DNA of 64,000 bases from Iris pallida (Eukaryota; Streptophyta; Magnoliopsida; Asparagales; Iridaceae): contig JANAVB010002199.1 of the NCBI GenBank assembly GCA_029216955.1, positions 12,166,585 to 12,230,584 on the forward strand, given 5' to 3'. The notes beneath the pieces are model-generated. The model did no database searches. It was not told the origin of the DNA and saw only the letters and a program-made list of their open reading frames with translations. Of this stretch, positions 14,961-26,890 are shown piece after piece. A program made the position numbers and the translations under genes. Position 1 is the stretch's first letter. Every line of letters begins with the position of its first letter.

Positions 14961-15204
14961 CTGTGTCCAAATTGGACTTTTGGACAGGCTATCTTAGCTG
15001 ATTTAACCATTTTGGACACGTTGGTGATATTTATTTCATCATCCAACAACATTTGTAGGTTTTTACCCTATTATTATAATCCTTCTCCTTTTGTGGTATT
15101 TTGAGTTCCATCGATTTCGGTGATTTCACAATCACTGAAACTGAATGTGTTGACCCTGTTTGATCAAGATATATGGTATCTTGGTTGATAATGTTTAGGA
15201 ATAG

Positions 15205-15400
15205 TATGCTTAGGCTAGTTTTGACCTCGGTTGACCAAGTTTGACTGCTTTGACCAAAAGTCAACTATCAAACAACACTTGGCCTAGAAATGTCTAGAAC
15301 TTGACCAGAGTTGACCAGTTGATCAAAAGTCAACTGTTAGTCAACATTAACCTAGTTTGACTTAGTTGGACTGAGATTGACCTAGATGACAGAGCTTATA
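15205..15400 (+). promoter_or_regulatory. Cluster of TTGAC (W-box-like) motifs in LARD 5' LTR
   Basis: About eleven TTGAC or GTCAA cores lie within about 190 bp, in both orientations, many as TTGACC or TTGACT. TTGAC(C/T) is the W-box bound by plant WRKY factors. Pairs such as TTGACCAAAAGTCAA form short palindromes. The cluster also occurs in the 3' LTR (about 22090-22260) and is larger in element D. A regulatory role is inferred from motif density only. Confidence 0.45.
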
Positions 15401-16710
15401 CTATAGAATCAAGCCTAACACTGTTGAACCCTAATTAGTTTATATATATCTTATCTTTAGGTCTGTGGCATCACTCTGAGCATCGACCCCATTTGACAGC
15501 TCAGGACCGCAGGCGAGTACATTCACTAATAGTTTTCATTGTCTTGATATCTGCTATATCTGATTCAGTCGTAGTGTCTTACTTGATTTCCAGTCACGAT
15601 AGTTCACGGACTAGTATATGTTGGATCATGACATGAGATGTTGTTCCTGGATTTTCTTGGTATATATGTAAATTTCCTGCCTTGTTCCATGTACTTGTAT
15701 AGACACCGATTCCTGAGAGGGAGTAGCTATCCTCTTAGGGAATCCCGTGTCATGACGTGTCATGTCCAGGTCCATTATACTATTCGGGAATGGGGAATTA
15801 TTAGGGGTTATGTGATCCAAGCCACCCTGTCACTATTCATGTGCTCGTGCCACTCTTCCCTCACGAAGGGTGTAGCGAGATCCTCTTGCCTTGTGCTCGT
15901 TATCCAGGTTGGCCGGCATGACTTTCCGTTGAGGTCACCGCGGATTGCCGAGCCAATTGGATAGCCTGTCCTGTCACTTATCCCAAGCCGATCACATATC
16001 GCTCTAATAATTCAAGTCACATTTTATATTTACTTATCTTATCTTATATCCTGCCCTGTTCTACATTTCGTACTTTCTTACCATGCTATGATATACAGTT
16101 ACTCACATGTTTTACATGCCTCTATGATGTACCTTGATTGGAGACTAAGTTCTGCTCGGAAGAAGAGTTACAAACCCGGTTCTTGTTTGGTTTAAGGGTT
16201 GTAACTCGGCTTCCGAACGGTTCCCAAGTTTTCATATATCTTTGTCTTGTAGTTCATTATACTGTCTCTTATAGAATTTGTCAATTCACATGGAACTGCT
16301 GTTAGTGCTTGTACTTGCTCATTTTCCTGACAGGATACCGTTGATAATATTTTAGGAGTTTTTATACCATTAGTGGACTTCATGATGTTGCTAGCTGGGG
16401 TGGATCTTACTATTATTCTATGTGAGTTGCCCGGGAGTTATCCTTAGTTAGTCTTGTTGTTCCTTCTTTATTTTCCTGTTTTATATTTCCTTCTAGTAGT
16501 TTCTAGTTGTTCTTGTGCTTTAGTTATCTTTCTTGTCTTATCATCCCTAGCTGTTGTGATGTGACTAGAGTATATTTGTAGTTATAGGCCTTCTAGTCGT
16601 AGTATATATTTATTGGGTACTAGACAGCGTTCTACCGCCGATACTGCGGCGTAGGCTGGGCGTCGTCTACGTATTCGTACCCGTATATCTGGATGCGGGT
16701 TGTGACACAT

Positions 16711-16735
16711 TTTTAGTGGTGGCCCATGCAGGTCA
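16711..16735 (+). promoter_or_regulatory. Primer-binding-site-like block shared with element F
   Basis: The block begins three bases after the LTR end and contains TTTTAGTGGTGGCCCATGCA. A 25-bp stretch here is identical to the block after the 5' LTR of element F (58759-58783). It is not the usual initiator-Met primer site (TGGTATCAGAGC), which element E does have. The tRNA that would pair with TGGTGGCCCATGCAGG is not one I recognise. Confidence 0.55.
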
Positions 16736-18968
16736 GTCTTTGCAATTAATGTGAAGTCGTGGTAGTACTTGAGCTTATCTGTACTACTGCGAGTCTGTCC
16801 TAGGATTAAGGTTGAGTCATGGAATATTTTAGAAATTGGGTATTCAGTCACATATTAGGAACTCTTGGTAGATTCCAGGGATGACCCCTGGAAATCTTAT
16901 TTCAAACTTTTCGAAACTCTTCCCATTTGTTATGTCCGTCCTGATTCCTGAAACATCTGTCCGTTATCAACTTTATTCTTTCTTGGAATGAGTTTGTAGA
17001 CCCCAGAGGGAAGGTATAAGTTGAACTTATATATCTTCTAGGTCGAGACTAGAATATGATTTACCAGTCTCATATCAGGTTGAGATTGTTTTAGATTATA
17101 TTCCAATGATTTCCATTATCTTGACCTAGATAGTACCTTTGGACTTCTCTTGAGAATTTTCTTCTAAACTCTACCTCGGAATCTGTTTTAGCTAGTTTTC
17201 ATTTAATTATCCTTGATTCGTTGTTGAATTTTGAATCTTGATGTTCGTTGTTGACTTCGATATTGATTTTTGTTGAAGATAAGTTTCTCTGGATTGAGTT
17301 AAGATATTCTGATAAACATATTTGATGAGGGCGTTGGGAACGATAAATGTCTACTTTATTATGGAGTTTAGAATTTATCGCAGTCATATTAGCTAGCCTG
17401 ACAAAGGCATGGAGCCTGATTTTGGATATACTATCCTAGTTATGGCATTTAGATTCTCTTGCAGCCATACCGGTTGGCATGGTAAGGAATCTAGATGACA
17501 TGATTTAGGGTGTATATCCCAGATATGGACTCTATCGTTTATTGTAGCTATGCTTACTGGCGTGGCGTAAATTCTGGCGACATGGTTTTGGATAGACGTG
17601 TATGGTTATCAGATCGTATCTTAAATTGATTCACTTCTTTTTGACTAAATGATGAGGACAATTCATACCCTTATTTCTTGACTTACCATTCATTTCTTTT
17701 CGTATGATGATTTCCTCATCTTGCCATCATTTTCTCTGACTTGCTTAGCCATGTCTTGATTACACCAATTACCTATCTCGTATCTACTTCTGTCAGCCAT
17801 ACTTTGAAAACCTTGAAAATTTTAGAATGTTCATATCTTTTATCTTGGGAGAAATCGAGGAAGTATCGTAATCATCTGTCTCGGAGTAGACATTGTTGGT
17901 AGTAGTCGAAGCAGAGCGAGATGATTACCCCGGCTTCCTCCTACGATCCCATATTCTGGTTTCTATGATAACAGAAGCAATTCAATTCTACATCCTTGAT
18001 TTGTTTATTATATTTTGATATCGTGAGATTTATCCTCTCTGATTGACCAATCGATTCTGGTTGTCTAGTTTATCGTGCCAAAGAGTCTTGATTGTTGATT
18101 AAACTTAAATGGTTTCGAATTCCATTGTGATATGATTTTCTTCTTAGATGCTCGTGTCCAGACTTCGTTGATTTTGTTCTCCATCTTGCCCAAATTCTGA
18201 TTTACCCAAAACTTGATCAATTTAAATCGTGCTGAGACTAAATTAATTACTTTTATCGTGATTGGACAATGCTATCATCACTCGTGCCTATACTCTTTTC
18301 GACCTTGATTTGATTTTCTGATTGTATCTGAAATTTCCTTGTGCTTAATCATGCCTATCTCAAATCCTAAATCAAATTTCAATAAGCTGAAATCCTATTA
18401 TCAATATTTTGTTGATTGTAACCGGATGAAGCTCAAGTTTTGATTTTGTTGTCATACCTCTATCGTGCCAAGTGATCTTAGACTATTTCCAATTTTATTC
18501 ACGCTCGAACTTGGAGCGTATTCCATGATTTTATTAATCATACTCTTCAATCTTGATTAGGTCTATAAGACCTTGACTTCGATTTTGTTGTGTCTGAAAC
18601 TCCAGCTCAATCATGCCAAGCCTTGTTTTGGTCATGATTATCTCTCATCTTGATCAAGCCTGTGTGACTTTCAGGCTGATTATACGTTAACCCGAGTGCT
18701 ACACGTCACCTCGTACGTGGACTTCATCTATAACTTTCGTTCTCCTAAGTCATTTCTGAATCGTGTCCCAATGACTTAACTTATCTATAATCGTGCCTAT
18801 ATGATTCTGTTCATATTTTGATTCTATCGTGCGAAATTTTTTTTTTCATCGTGCCTGAATAATTGTGAATTAATTTTCTTAATCGTGCAAACTTGTCATT
18901 CTATGATCGTGCCTAAGTTTTTGCCTAAAACTTTCTATCTTGTTTTACCCCTACTACAACCTTAATTT

Positions 18969-18999
18969 CGACGATGAAATTTCTATAAGGTGGGTAGGA
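18969..18999 (+). promoter_or_regulatory. LARD polypurine tract region
   Basis: A GACGATGAAATTTC stretch then AAGGTGGGTAGGA lies immediately before the 3' LTR start TGTAAGCCCC at 19000. The same layout (GAGGACGAAATT, then a purine run, then TGT) precedes the 3' LTRs of B and F, which supports descent from a coding gypsy element. Confidence 0.75.
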
Positions 19000-20193
19000 T
19001 GTAAGCCCCCTGAATTTCCCGAATTATTTTTCGAATTTTCTAATGAATTATTTTCAATAATTCATTTCTATATAATTATTTTTTGATCATTAATGCTCTT
19101 TACCGTGACTTGGATTTCTAGAACATCAGGGATGCCAGTCTCTGAAAACTTTCTTCTTGAAGTTTGAAGTAGACGAGATTACCTTCACGTTGATACATCA
19201 TGTCCCATTCCAACTTGTTCCCTTGTACTCTTTTTGCTTCACGCAAGTTCGGGTCAAGTTAGACCATTTTAATTATTAATTGAATTTCCACTCTTTTCCT
19301 GGATCCTCATATGCACGTTACCGTAACTTTTAATTTAGGAGCACCAGACTAGTCTTTTCCTTGGAACCAACTTGTCATGCCTGATCTACTCGAGACGCTC
19401 TTCACCCATGACCTTTGTGTCCCACTCAGACACTCCATTTTGTGCTCCATTTCCTTCGCGCAACTTTCGGGTCAATTTAGACCAATTTATCGTCTGCCGT
19501 AATTCGTGACTTGATTTCTAATTTAATTTTGGGACCCGACATCGGTCCAATCCAGTCAACCCAATATATGGCCCTGTCCTGTTTTGAGCCTACTATGCAC
19601 GCGCCACTTGTGCTCCCATTCCATCCGTAATTTTAATTGGTTTAATTTATAAATTAATTAAATCTTGGCTTTGACTTTGCCCAAACTTGGCCCAACGTCC
19701 GACCCAGTTTGGCGTGGACCTTACCATAACTGCCCTTACATCCCACTGATGTGTCTGCATTTTTCTCTATTGGGAAATACGTTTATTTTATATAAAAATA
19801 TCTCTTTTTCCCTCTCTTTTATATATGTATATATTTGTACATATATAATATAGTGTATAATACACTCCTTCTCCCTCTACATTTAGACAACTCATTCTCT
19901 CTCTTCCCACACAACCCCCTCACCCCCTGTACCCGAACACACAGCCCCCCATCTCTCTCTCTCTACTCTCTCTCTCTCTAAATATCTTTCTCTCTCTCTA
20001 TTCTCACCCTCTCTCTTTATGTATACATATATATATGTTATATATATATACCCACACATAACTCTCTTACTCTCACCCCTCTCACATCATCCCTCTCTCT
20101 CCTGTACAGGTACAGCCCCCCCATCTCTATCTCACATTCTCTCTCCCTCTCTCAATAATATCACACTCTCTCTCCTCCCTTTTAAATTACACA

Positions 20194-20237
<44 letters not shown>

Positions 20238-23200
20238 CTTCTCTCCTTACACAAACACACACAACCCATCACCAGCATACACCCTCCCTTTTACAGCCGA
20301 CAACACCATCCTTCTCTTCTTCTTCATTATCATTATTCTCTCCTTCTCTTCTTCTTCATTATCATCATCATCCCCACCATCACCACATCACCGTTATCAA
20401 CACCATCTCCTTCACTATTTTAACAAACACCACCACCATCACAACCATCCCTCCTCTTCTCCTCCTCCTCCTAGCCGAGCCGCGTGTCGCCGCCACCGCT
20501 GGCCGCGCCGCCGCCGCTGGCCGGCCTCCGCCGTGCGATGGCAGCGTGGCCACTGCCCACAGCAGTACAAGCAGTGCGCAGCAGCAACAGTGTACAGCAG
20601 CAACAGTGCGCAGCAGCAGGCCGCGCGCGCACAGGCCGCCGTGCGCCGCGTGGCCGGCCATCCCCCACTCCGGCGAACCCCCGGGCAGGCCCCTGTGACT
20701 TGCTCCCCCGTCCCCGGCACGAGAAACACCCGATTCGTGCGTTTTGCACGGAGTTCCGTCGACGCACACGCGGGAAGTTTCCAGAATTCGTGCTTCGAGG
20801 CAGCGACTTCGTGCAGGTTTTTCGGGAAATCCGACCGTTGGATCGACGATTTCTTCGGTCCGTCTCAATCTCGGTATATCCACCTTCACTCCTCTCAAAT
20901 TTCACCCGTTAATTTCGTCGTTTGATACATCAAAACCGGCCACCAAGTTGACGTTTTAAATTGTGTTATTTTTGGACAGTTTCGTGATGCCAACTTCGTG
21001 GGTTCGTATCTTAGTCGTCGCAGCTCCGGTAGGCACGCTACCAGTTCCTGTGTGAAGCTGGTATAGCCCTCTTTCTGCCCCCTTTAGATTTCATTTCAGT
21101 TTGAGCTTGTTAGGTCGGTCGAATTCGACGCCAAAGTTGGTCGTTCGAATTCTTAGTGTTGCACTTGTAAAATTCTATTTTTGAACCCGGGACTCCGAAT
21201 TCAATTTCTGACACCACCAGTAGACTCGTGGCGTCGTTCTGGCATGTTTTCATATAAAGTTTGCTTGATTTGGAGAACGTGGGCCCTCGTACGCATTTCG
21301 GTGCAAAGCGGGTCCCACTTTCTGGTCAACGGGTTATTTTGAGTTCGGCTCATCAGAATCCAACTCCAGATATACCGTTGAGTTTGTATCGTCATTCTGG
21401 ACTCGTTGACATATAATTTGCTAGGTTTTAGTGGACATTGGTTCTGGCACGCATTTCGGTGCAAGTCGGATACCAATATCCGGGTCAGCGGATCATTTTG
21501 AGTTCGGCTCATCGGAATCCAATTCCGGATATACCGTTGAGTTCGTATCGTCATTCTGGACTCGTTGACATATAATTTGCTGAGTTTTGAGGACATTAGC
21601 TCCGACACGCTTTTCCGTGGAAATCGGTTTCCAATGTCCTGGTCAACGGACCAATTTGAGATCGGGTCAACGGAATCCAATTCTGGATATACCGTTGGGT
21701 TCGTATCGTCATTCTGGATTCGTGGACATATAATTTGTTAAGTTTTTTGCACTTTTATTTTGACACATTTTTCGGTGTAAAGTGTGTCCAACGACGGACA
21801 TCATTTTGGTCCGAAATTACCGTTTTGCCCCTGTATCCAAATTGGACTTTTGGACAGGCTATCCTAGCTGATTTGACCATTCTGGATACGTTGGTGATAT
21901 TTATTTTATCATCCGACAACATCTGTAGGTTTTTACCCTATTATTATAATCTTTCTTCTTTTGTGGTATTTTGAGTTCCATCGATTCCGGTGATTTCACA
22001 ATCACTGAAACTGAATGTGTTGACCCTGTTTGATCAAGATATATGGTATCTTGGTTGATAATGTTTAGGAATAGTATGCTTAGGCTAGTTTTGACCTCGG
22101 TTGACCAAGTTTGAATGCTTTGACCAAAAGTAAACTATCAGTCAACACTTGGCCTAGAAATGTCTAGAACTTGACCAGAGTTGACCAGTTGACCAAAAGT
22201 CAACTGTTATTCAACATTAACCTAGTTTGATTTAGTTGGACTGAGATTGACCTAGATGACATAGCTTATACTATATAATCAAGCCTAACACTGTTGAACC
22301 CTAATTAGTTTATATATATCTTATCTTTAGGTCTGTGGTATCACTCTGAGCATCGACCCCATTTGACAGCTCAGGACCGCAGGCGAGTACATTCACTAAT
22401 AGTTTTCATTGTCTTGATATCTGCTATATCTGATTCAGTCGTAGTGTCTTACTTGATTCCCAGTCACGATAGTTCACGGACTAGTATATGTTGGATCATG
22501 ACATGAGATGTTGTTCCTGGATTTTCTTGGTATATATGTAAATTTCCTGCCTTGTTCCATGTACTTGTATAGACACCAATTCCTGAGAGGGAGTAGCTAT
22601 CCTCTTAGGGAATCCCGTGTCATGACGTGTCATGTCCAGGTCCATTATACTATTCGGGAATGGAGAATTATTAGGGGTTATGTGATCCAAGCCACCATGT
22701 CACTATTCATGTGCTCGCGCCACTCTTCCCTCACGAAGGGTGTAGCGAGATCCTCTTGCCTTGTGCTCGTTATCCAGGTTGGCCGGCATGACTTTCCGTT
22801 GAGGTCACCGCGGATTACCGAGCCAATTGGATAGCCTGTCCTGTCACTTATCCCAAGCCGATCACATATCGCTCTAATAATTCAAGTCACATTTTATATT
22901 TACTTATCTTATATCCTGCCCTGTTCTACATTTCGTACTTTCTCACCATGCTATGATATACAGTTACTCACATATTTTACATGCCTCTATGATGTACCTT
23001 GATTGGAGACTAAGTTCTGCTCGGGAGAAGAGTTACAACCCCGGTCCTTGTTTGGTTTAAGGGTTGTAACTCGGCTTCCGAACGGTTCCCAAGTTTTCAT
23101 ATATCTTTGTCTTGTAGTTCATTATACTGTCTCTTATAGAATTTGTCAATTCACATGGAACTGCTGTTAGTGCTTGTACTTGCTCATTTTCCTGACAGGA

Positions 23201-23572
23201 TACCGTTGATAATCTTTTAGGAGTTGTTATACCATTAGTGGACTTCATGATGTTGCTAGCTGGGGTGGATCTCACTATTATTCTATGTGAGTTGCCCGGG
23301 AGTTATCCTTAGTTAGTCTTCTTGTTCCTTCTTTATTTTCCTGTCTTATATTTTCTTCTAGTAGTTTCTAGTTGTTCTTGTGCCTTAGTTATCTTTCTTG
23401 TCTTATCATCCCTAGCTGTTGTGATGTGACTAGAGTATATTTGTAGTTATAGGCCTTCTAGTCGTAGTGTATATTTATTGGGTACTAGACATCGTTCTAC
23501 TGCCGATACTGCGGCGTAGGCTAGGCGTCGTCTACGTATTCGTACCCATATATCTGGGTGTGGGTCGTGACA
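19000..23572 (+). repeat. LARD 3' LTR (4573 bp)
   Basis: Starts TGTAAGCCCCC and ends GGGTCGTGACA, directly followed by the TGCAC target duplicate. It matches the 5' LTR along its length, with scattered substitutions, a longer CT run (20197-20234) and an extra AGC-repeat stretch (about 20575-20615). Antisense open frames in its GC-rich block (20380-20905) follow base composition and show no domain. Confidence 0.9.
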
Positions 23573-23577
23573 TGCAC

Positions 23578-25197
23578 CAACAGGACCGTATCATTTTTTT
23601 GGTCCTGTGTGCCAAGTTTGGTCCAATTCTGAGACAGTTGATTGGATCACCGTTTCGTGGGCCCCATGATCCGATCCAACGGACGATTTCGTGCACGGCC
23701 CACCGGAATCCAAAATTGGACATACCGTTGAGTTTGTATCATCAAAACAAATCCATAGACATGTAGTTTGACGATTTTAGAGACCATTGACTCTGACACG
23801 CTTTTTGGTACAAAGTGGGTCCAACGGCGGACACCGTTTTGACCCGAAATTACCGTTTTGCCCCTGTGTCCAGAATTGGACTTAAGGATAGGCAATCCTA
23901 GCTAATTTGACTATTCTGAGAATGTTGACAATATTTATTTCAGCTTTCGGAGACAGTTGTGATGATTTGGACTTTATGGCTTAGTAGTTGACTATATTTT
24001 GTTGGATCTTCGTGCAACCCTCAAACAAGTATACCTTGTCGAACATATGCAGTATTTATATTACTTTCTTTCTATTATACTTCTTTATATGGTTACCTGT
24101 TTCCCATATTGTGATAGTTTGTCATCGACTATTTTACTTGTTTCTAGATTTACGTGCACGTATAGGTTATTCGACATTGCTTGATTATTGGTCTCTTCGC
24201 GTTACCTTATCTCGTGATTGAGTTGTCAGTTTCTATATCTTGTTCTTGACTTGACTAATCTTGACTGAGAGTATCTTGCATTATACTACAGTTGAGTTAT
24301 ACTATAGATTGGGAGTATCTTACATTGTACTACGATTTATAGCCGAATCTTTATCTTGATATTTCTTGATTGACTTGACTTGAGACATACTATAGATAGG
24401 AAGTATATTACATTGTACTACAACCTATAGCATATATTGATTGATTGATTGACTTGACTTGCGACACTATAAATTGGGAGTATCTTGTATTGTACTACGG
24501 TTTATAGGAGTCTACTTGACCTTGTATCCTTTAGGAGAGGAGATCGATACTAGAATTGGCTAATCTCGACTGATAGTATCCTGCTTTGTGCGTCAATTGA
24601 AATACTATAGATTGGGATAATCTTGCATTGTACTACAAGCTATAGGAGTTCTGATTGATAGTTAGCCAAGTCTAGTATTACATTTCCACACTACTCGTCA
24701 TCCTTAGATGTTCTTCTTGCAGTGTTCTTATCCTTCTTATATGTTATTTACTGTCATATTAGTAGGCATGTTTTATGTATCTTGCTAGTCCTCTGAGGAC
24801 CTGATGATCTCTTCAGGTAGCTGATTGCACGGAGTTAGTTAGCTGAGCATGTGGTAGTTGACTTCAATCGCATGATTCAGGTACTTTGTTAGTGTTATTT
24901 ATTTACTATCTTTCTCGTGCTTTCATGATATATCCTGCTTATCAGATTATTTTATAGACTCATATCATTCTTTGAGTCTAATCAGACAATATACTAATGG
25001 GCTACAGACCATGACCCATAATTGTCGATTCTTGTCTTATATATTCATATGGATTGAGATACACTGTAGATTACCATATTAGCTATGATACCATGACCTT
25101 GACAGCTCATACGTACTCGAGTCGGGCTGGAGTCCGCTCGATACGTAGCTGGCTTGCTCATGAGCTCGCGTCCGAAAATCGGGTGCGGGTCGTGACA
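23578..25197 (+). mobile_element. Solo LTR 'A', 3' part
   Basis: Continues the LTR interrupted at 12146. Its first 300 bp match, in reverse complement, the B LTR just beyond the block matching 11840-12146, which shows that LARD landed inside one LTR. It carries diverged copies of a unit reading ACTATAGATTGGGAGTATCT then CATTGTACTAC (24295-24650) and ends CGGGTGCGGGTCGTGACA. Confidence 0.75.
24290..24655 (+). repeat. Degenerate repeats in LTR A
   Basis: Four to five copies of a block reading ACTATAGATTGGGAGTATCT followed by ATTGTACTAC and TATAG, spaced 70-140 bp apart. The B LTR has a different tandem repeat at the corresponding place (28868-28995). Confidence 0.75.
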
Positions 25198-25438
25198 CAT
25201 AGTATGATCATGTATATATATCGACTCTGCTAGTGTACCATTTTGTCTTTACTAGTTTCACGATCATATATGATATGTATTCATTATGATATACTCTTGT
25301 TATTATTGTTGTCGGATTGAAAATTAGGGTTTGTCATCCTTATGACTAACTTTTTTTGCATGCTAGAGTCTTTCCACTTGTCTTCTAGACAGCCATGATA
25401 ATCGTATAATGTTTTGGTGTATCTTGTACATTGTAGCT
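25198..25438. other. Spacer between solo LTRs A and G
   Basis: AT-rich sequence with no recognised feature beyond the decayed target duplicate CATAG at its start. Confidence 0.4.
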
Positions 25439-26444
25439 TGTAATGCCCTATTTTGTGCAACGTATTTAGATGGTCCATAGGCTTGATCGGTTGTTTGACT
25501 TGGGCTCATTCAGAAGATGTTGTAGAGATTATGCTCAGTTGATGTTGATCGACATTGCTTCAGTGGGTGGTTTTCATAAACTTTTTTTCCTTGCCTTCAC
25601 AGTTAATAAAATGTTGTTGTTAGTTTATGTTCAATACCATGAGTTAGTAATGCTAAGTAGTAAAAAAGACGAACCCAAGTATATAAGAGAATAATCTTAT
25701 TTTTATATACTTGCTGCTATAGAACATGGAATGATTAAACCGATGAGTTAGACTTGTGTAAATTAGAGTTGTTTTTACCTCATCACGTGAAACATGGAGA
25801 CTTGCTGCTATCAATATACTTTTTGTACCATTGCAATATCCTAACATATGGTGCATTTGTAGAGTATGATATATAATGTTGTTCTATTGCTTGGATAGGG
25901 TGATTATGTATTGTGGTTTCAAAAAATGGTAACATGGAAAGATTTGAGATCGTTGGGTCGCCACAACAATATCCTTGGATTGAAAACTGTGTAAATATGG
26001 AAACCTCTGGACTAAGAATTTGACTTAAGCAATGACTCGATTTTTATAGTAAATGATGAGTAGAGATGTATATGAAGTTATTTTATATTTATAGAATTAT
26101 GCCATGCATATATCATAGATTAGTGGTTCTCGACTATTGCATGATCATGAACAACTTGTGCATAAGGATTTACGGGTTTTTTCGAACGATCGTCTAGGCA
26201 CTGGGACTGATACTACCTAGGAGGAACCTGGATGTTATGGCCAACATACTGGCACGGGGTATTGTGGGACCTTCGGTAGTCAGACTAAAGGCTATGACGC
26301 AATACGATGTGATTCGAAAACTCTCAGTGGAGGCTACTACCCAGACTGAGAGGGAGTCGTCTAACCCAAAACAGTCTAAGATGGCTTATGGTGCCAGTAC
26401 AATTCATATAGAGTTAGACTGCATGCTAACTTTATCGACCTGGA
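25439..26444 (+). mobile_element. Solo-LTR-like copy 'G', 5' part (family of element E)
   Basis: Starts TGTAATGCCCTATTTT, comparable to the 3' LTR start of E (TGTAGTACCCCATTTT at 52895). Near 26125 the phrase GCATGATCATGAACAACTTG matches E LTR sequence near 53770. The LTR resumes after the CACTA element at 44861. Total length without the insert is about 1.8 kb, like the E LTR (1794 bp). No coding domain adjoins it, so it is probably a solo LTR. No target duplicate was found. Confidence 0.55.
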
Positions 26445-26890
26445 CACTACCAAAATAAGACACTTTAGCGATGCAAAAAAAGGTCGCTAAAATGTACAAA
26501 AATGTCGCTAATCGTGATTAGCGACATTTTTAGCGACAAAAATACGATGTCGCGTATTCCATGTTCGCTAACACGAAAAAGGTCGCTGGTCGTCGTTGTA
26601 GCGACGTCTCATAGCGACAAAAGCGCATGTCGCTAATATTCTTGTTGATAGCGATGTTTAGAGACGATGAATTACTAATCCATGATGTCACTATTCGTTG
26701 CTAAACGTTGCCAATTATTCAGTACTTAGCAACGTAGTTAGCGACGTTTAGCTACGAGGATGCTAACATGGCAAAATTTGCCATGTCAACAGTTTAGCGA
26801 CGTTTTGTGACTGTTTGTGACGTCGTCGATACAGGCTAGAGAAGTTCTGATACACGATTAACGATGTTACAAGATGTCGTTAGTCGTCGC
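26445..26890. repeat. CACTA left TIR and subterminal repeats
   Basis: CACTACCAAAATAAG followed by many copies of GTCGCTAA, TAGCGAC and AGCGACGT in both orientations. These short repeats are the expected transposase-binding sites. Confidence 0.85.

Larger units (their letters stand above)
12147..16707 (+). repeat. LARD 5' LTR (4561 bp)
   Basis: Begins TCTAAGCCCCC (the terminal TG mutated to TC) and ends GGGTTGTGACA. By eye the first 185 bp differ from the 3' LTR at about six positions. It contains, in order, a TATA-like TATATAAAAATATC near 12959, a CT-rich tract, a GC-rich block (13620-13900), a 159-bp tandem array (14340-14950), a TTGAC cluster (15205-15400) and a conserved 3' block with GTCTGTGGCATCACTCTGAG near 15461. 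Confidence 0.9.
16708..18999 (+). other. LARD internal non-coding domain
   Basis: No open frame beyond about 60 codons with a recognisable domain was seen. It opens with a primer-site-like block (16711-16735) and closes with a PPT. Between 17345 and 17600 there are three diverged units of roughly 85 bp, each with a CATGG or ATGG phrase and a (G/C)CAGTCAT or GCAGCCAT phrase. From 18060 to 18930 the motif (A/T)TCGTGCC recurs about a dozen times. The domain thus keeps cis signals without coding capacity. Confidence 0.8.
12147..23572 (+). mobile_element. LARD-like non-autonomous LTR retrotransposon (complete)
   Basis: An 11.43-kb element with two near-identical direct repeats (12147-16707 and 19000-23572) and a perfect 5-bp target duplication, TGCAC (12142-12146 and 23573-23577). 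The interior (16708-18999) is only about 2.3 kb and has no gag or pol open frame. It keeps a primer-site-like block and a polypurine region. Very long LTRs around a short non-coding interior define a LARD (large retrotransposon derivative), which depends on proteins from another element. The PPT resembles that of Tekay-like gypsy elements, and the primer region matches element F. It inserted into solo LTR A. Confidence 0.88.

Noticed and set aside
20380..20912. Overlapping open frames up to 172 codons in the LARD 3' LTR GC-rich block, with shorter counterparts at 13592-14089
   Set aside because: Open on both strands and in several frames, lengths differ between the two LTRs through indels, and no domain is present. 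They are a base-composition effect.
12147..23572. Reading the two 4.56-kb copies as a segmental duplication of host DNA
   Set aside because: The copies have LTR-type ends, a PPT before the second copy, a primer-like block after the first and a 5-bp target duplication outside both.
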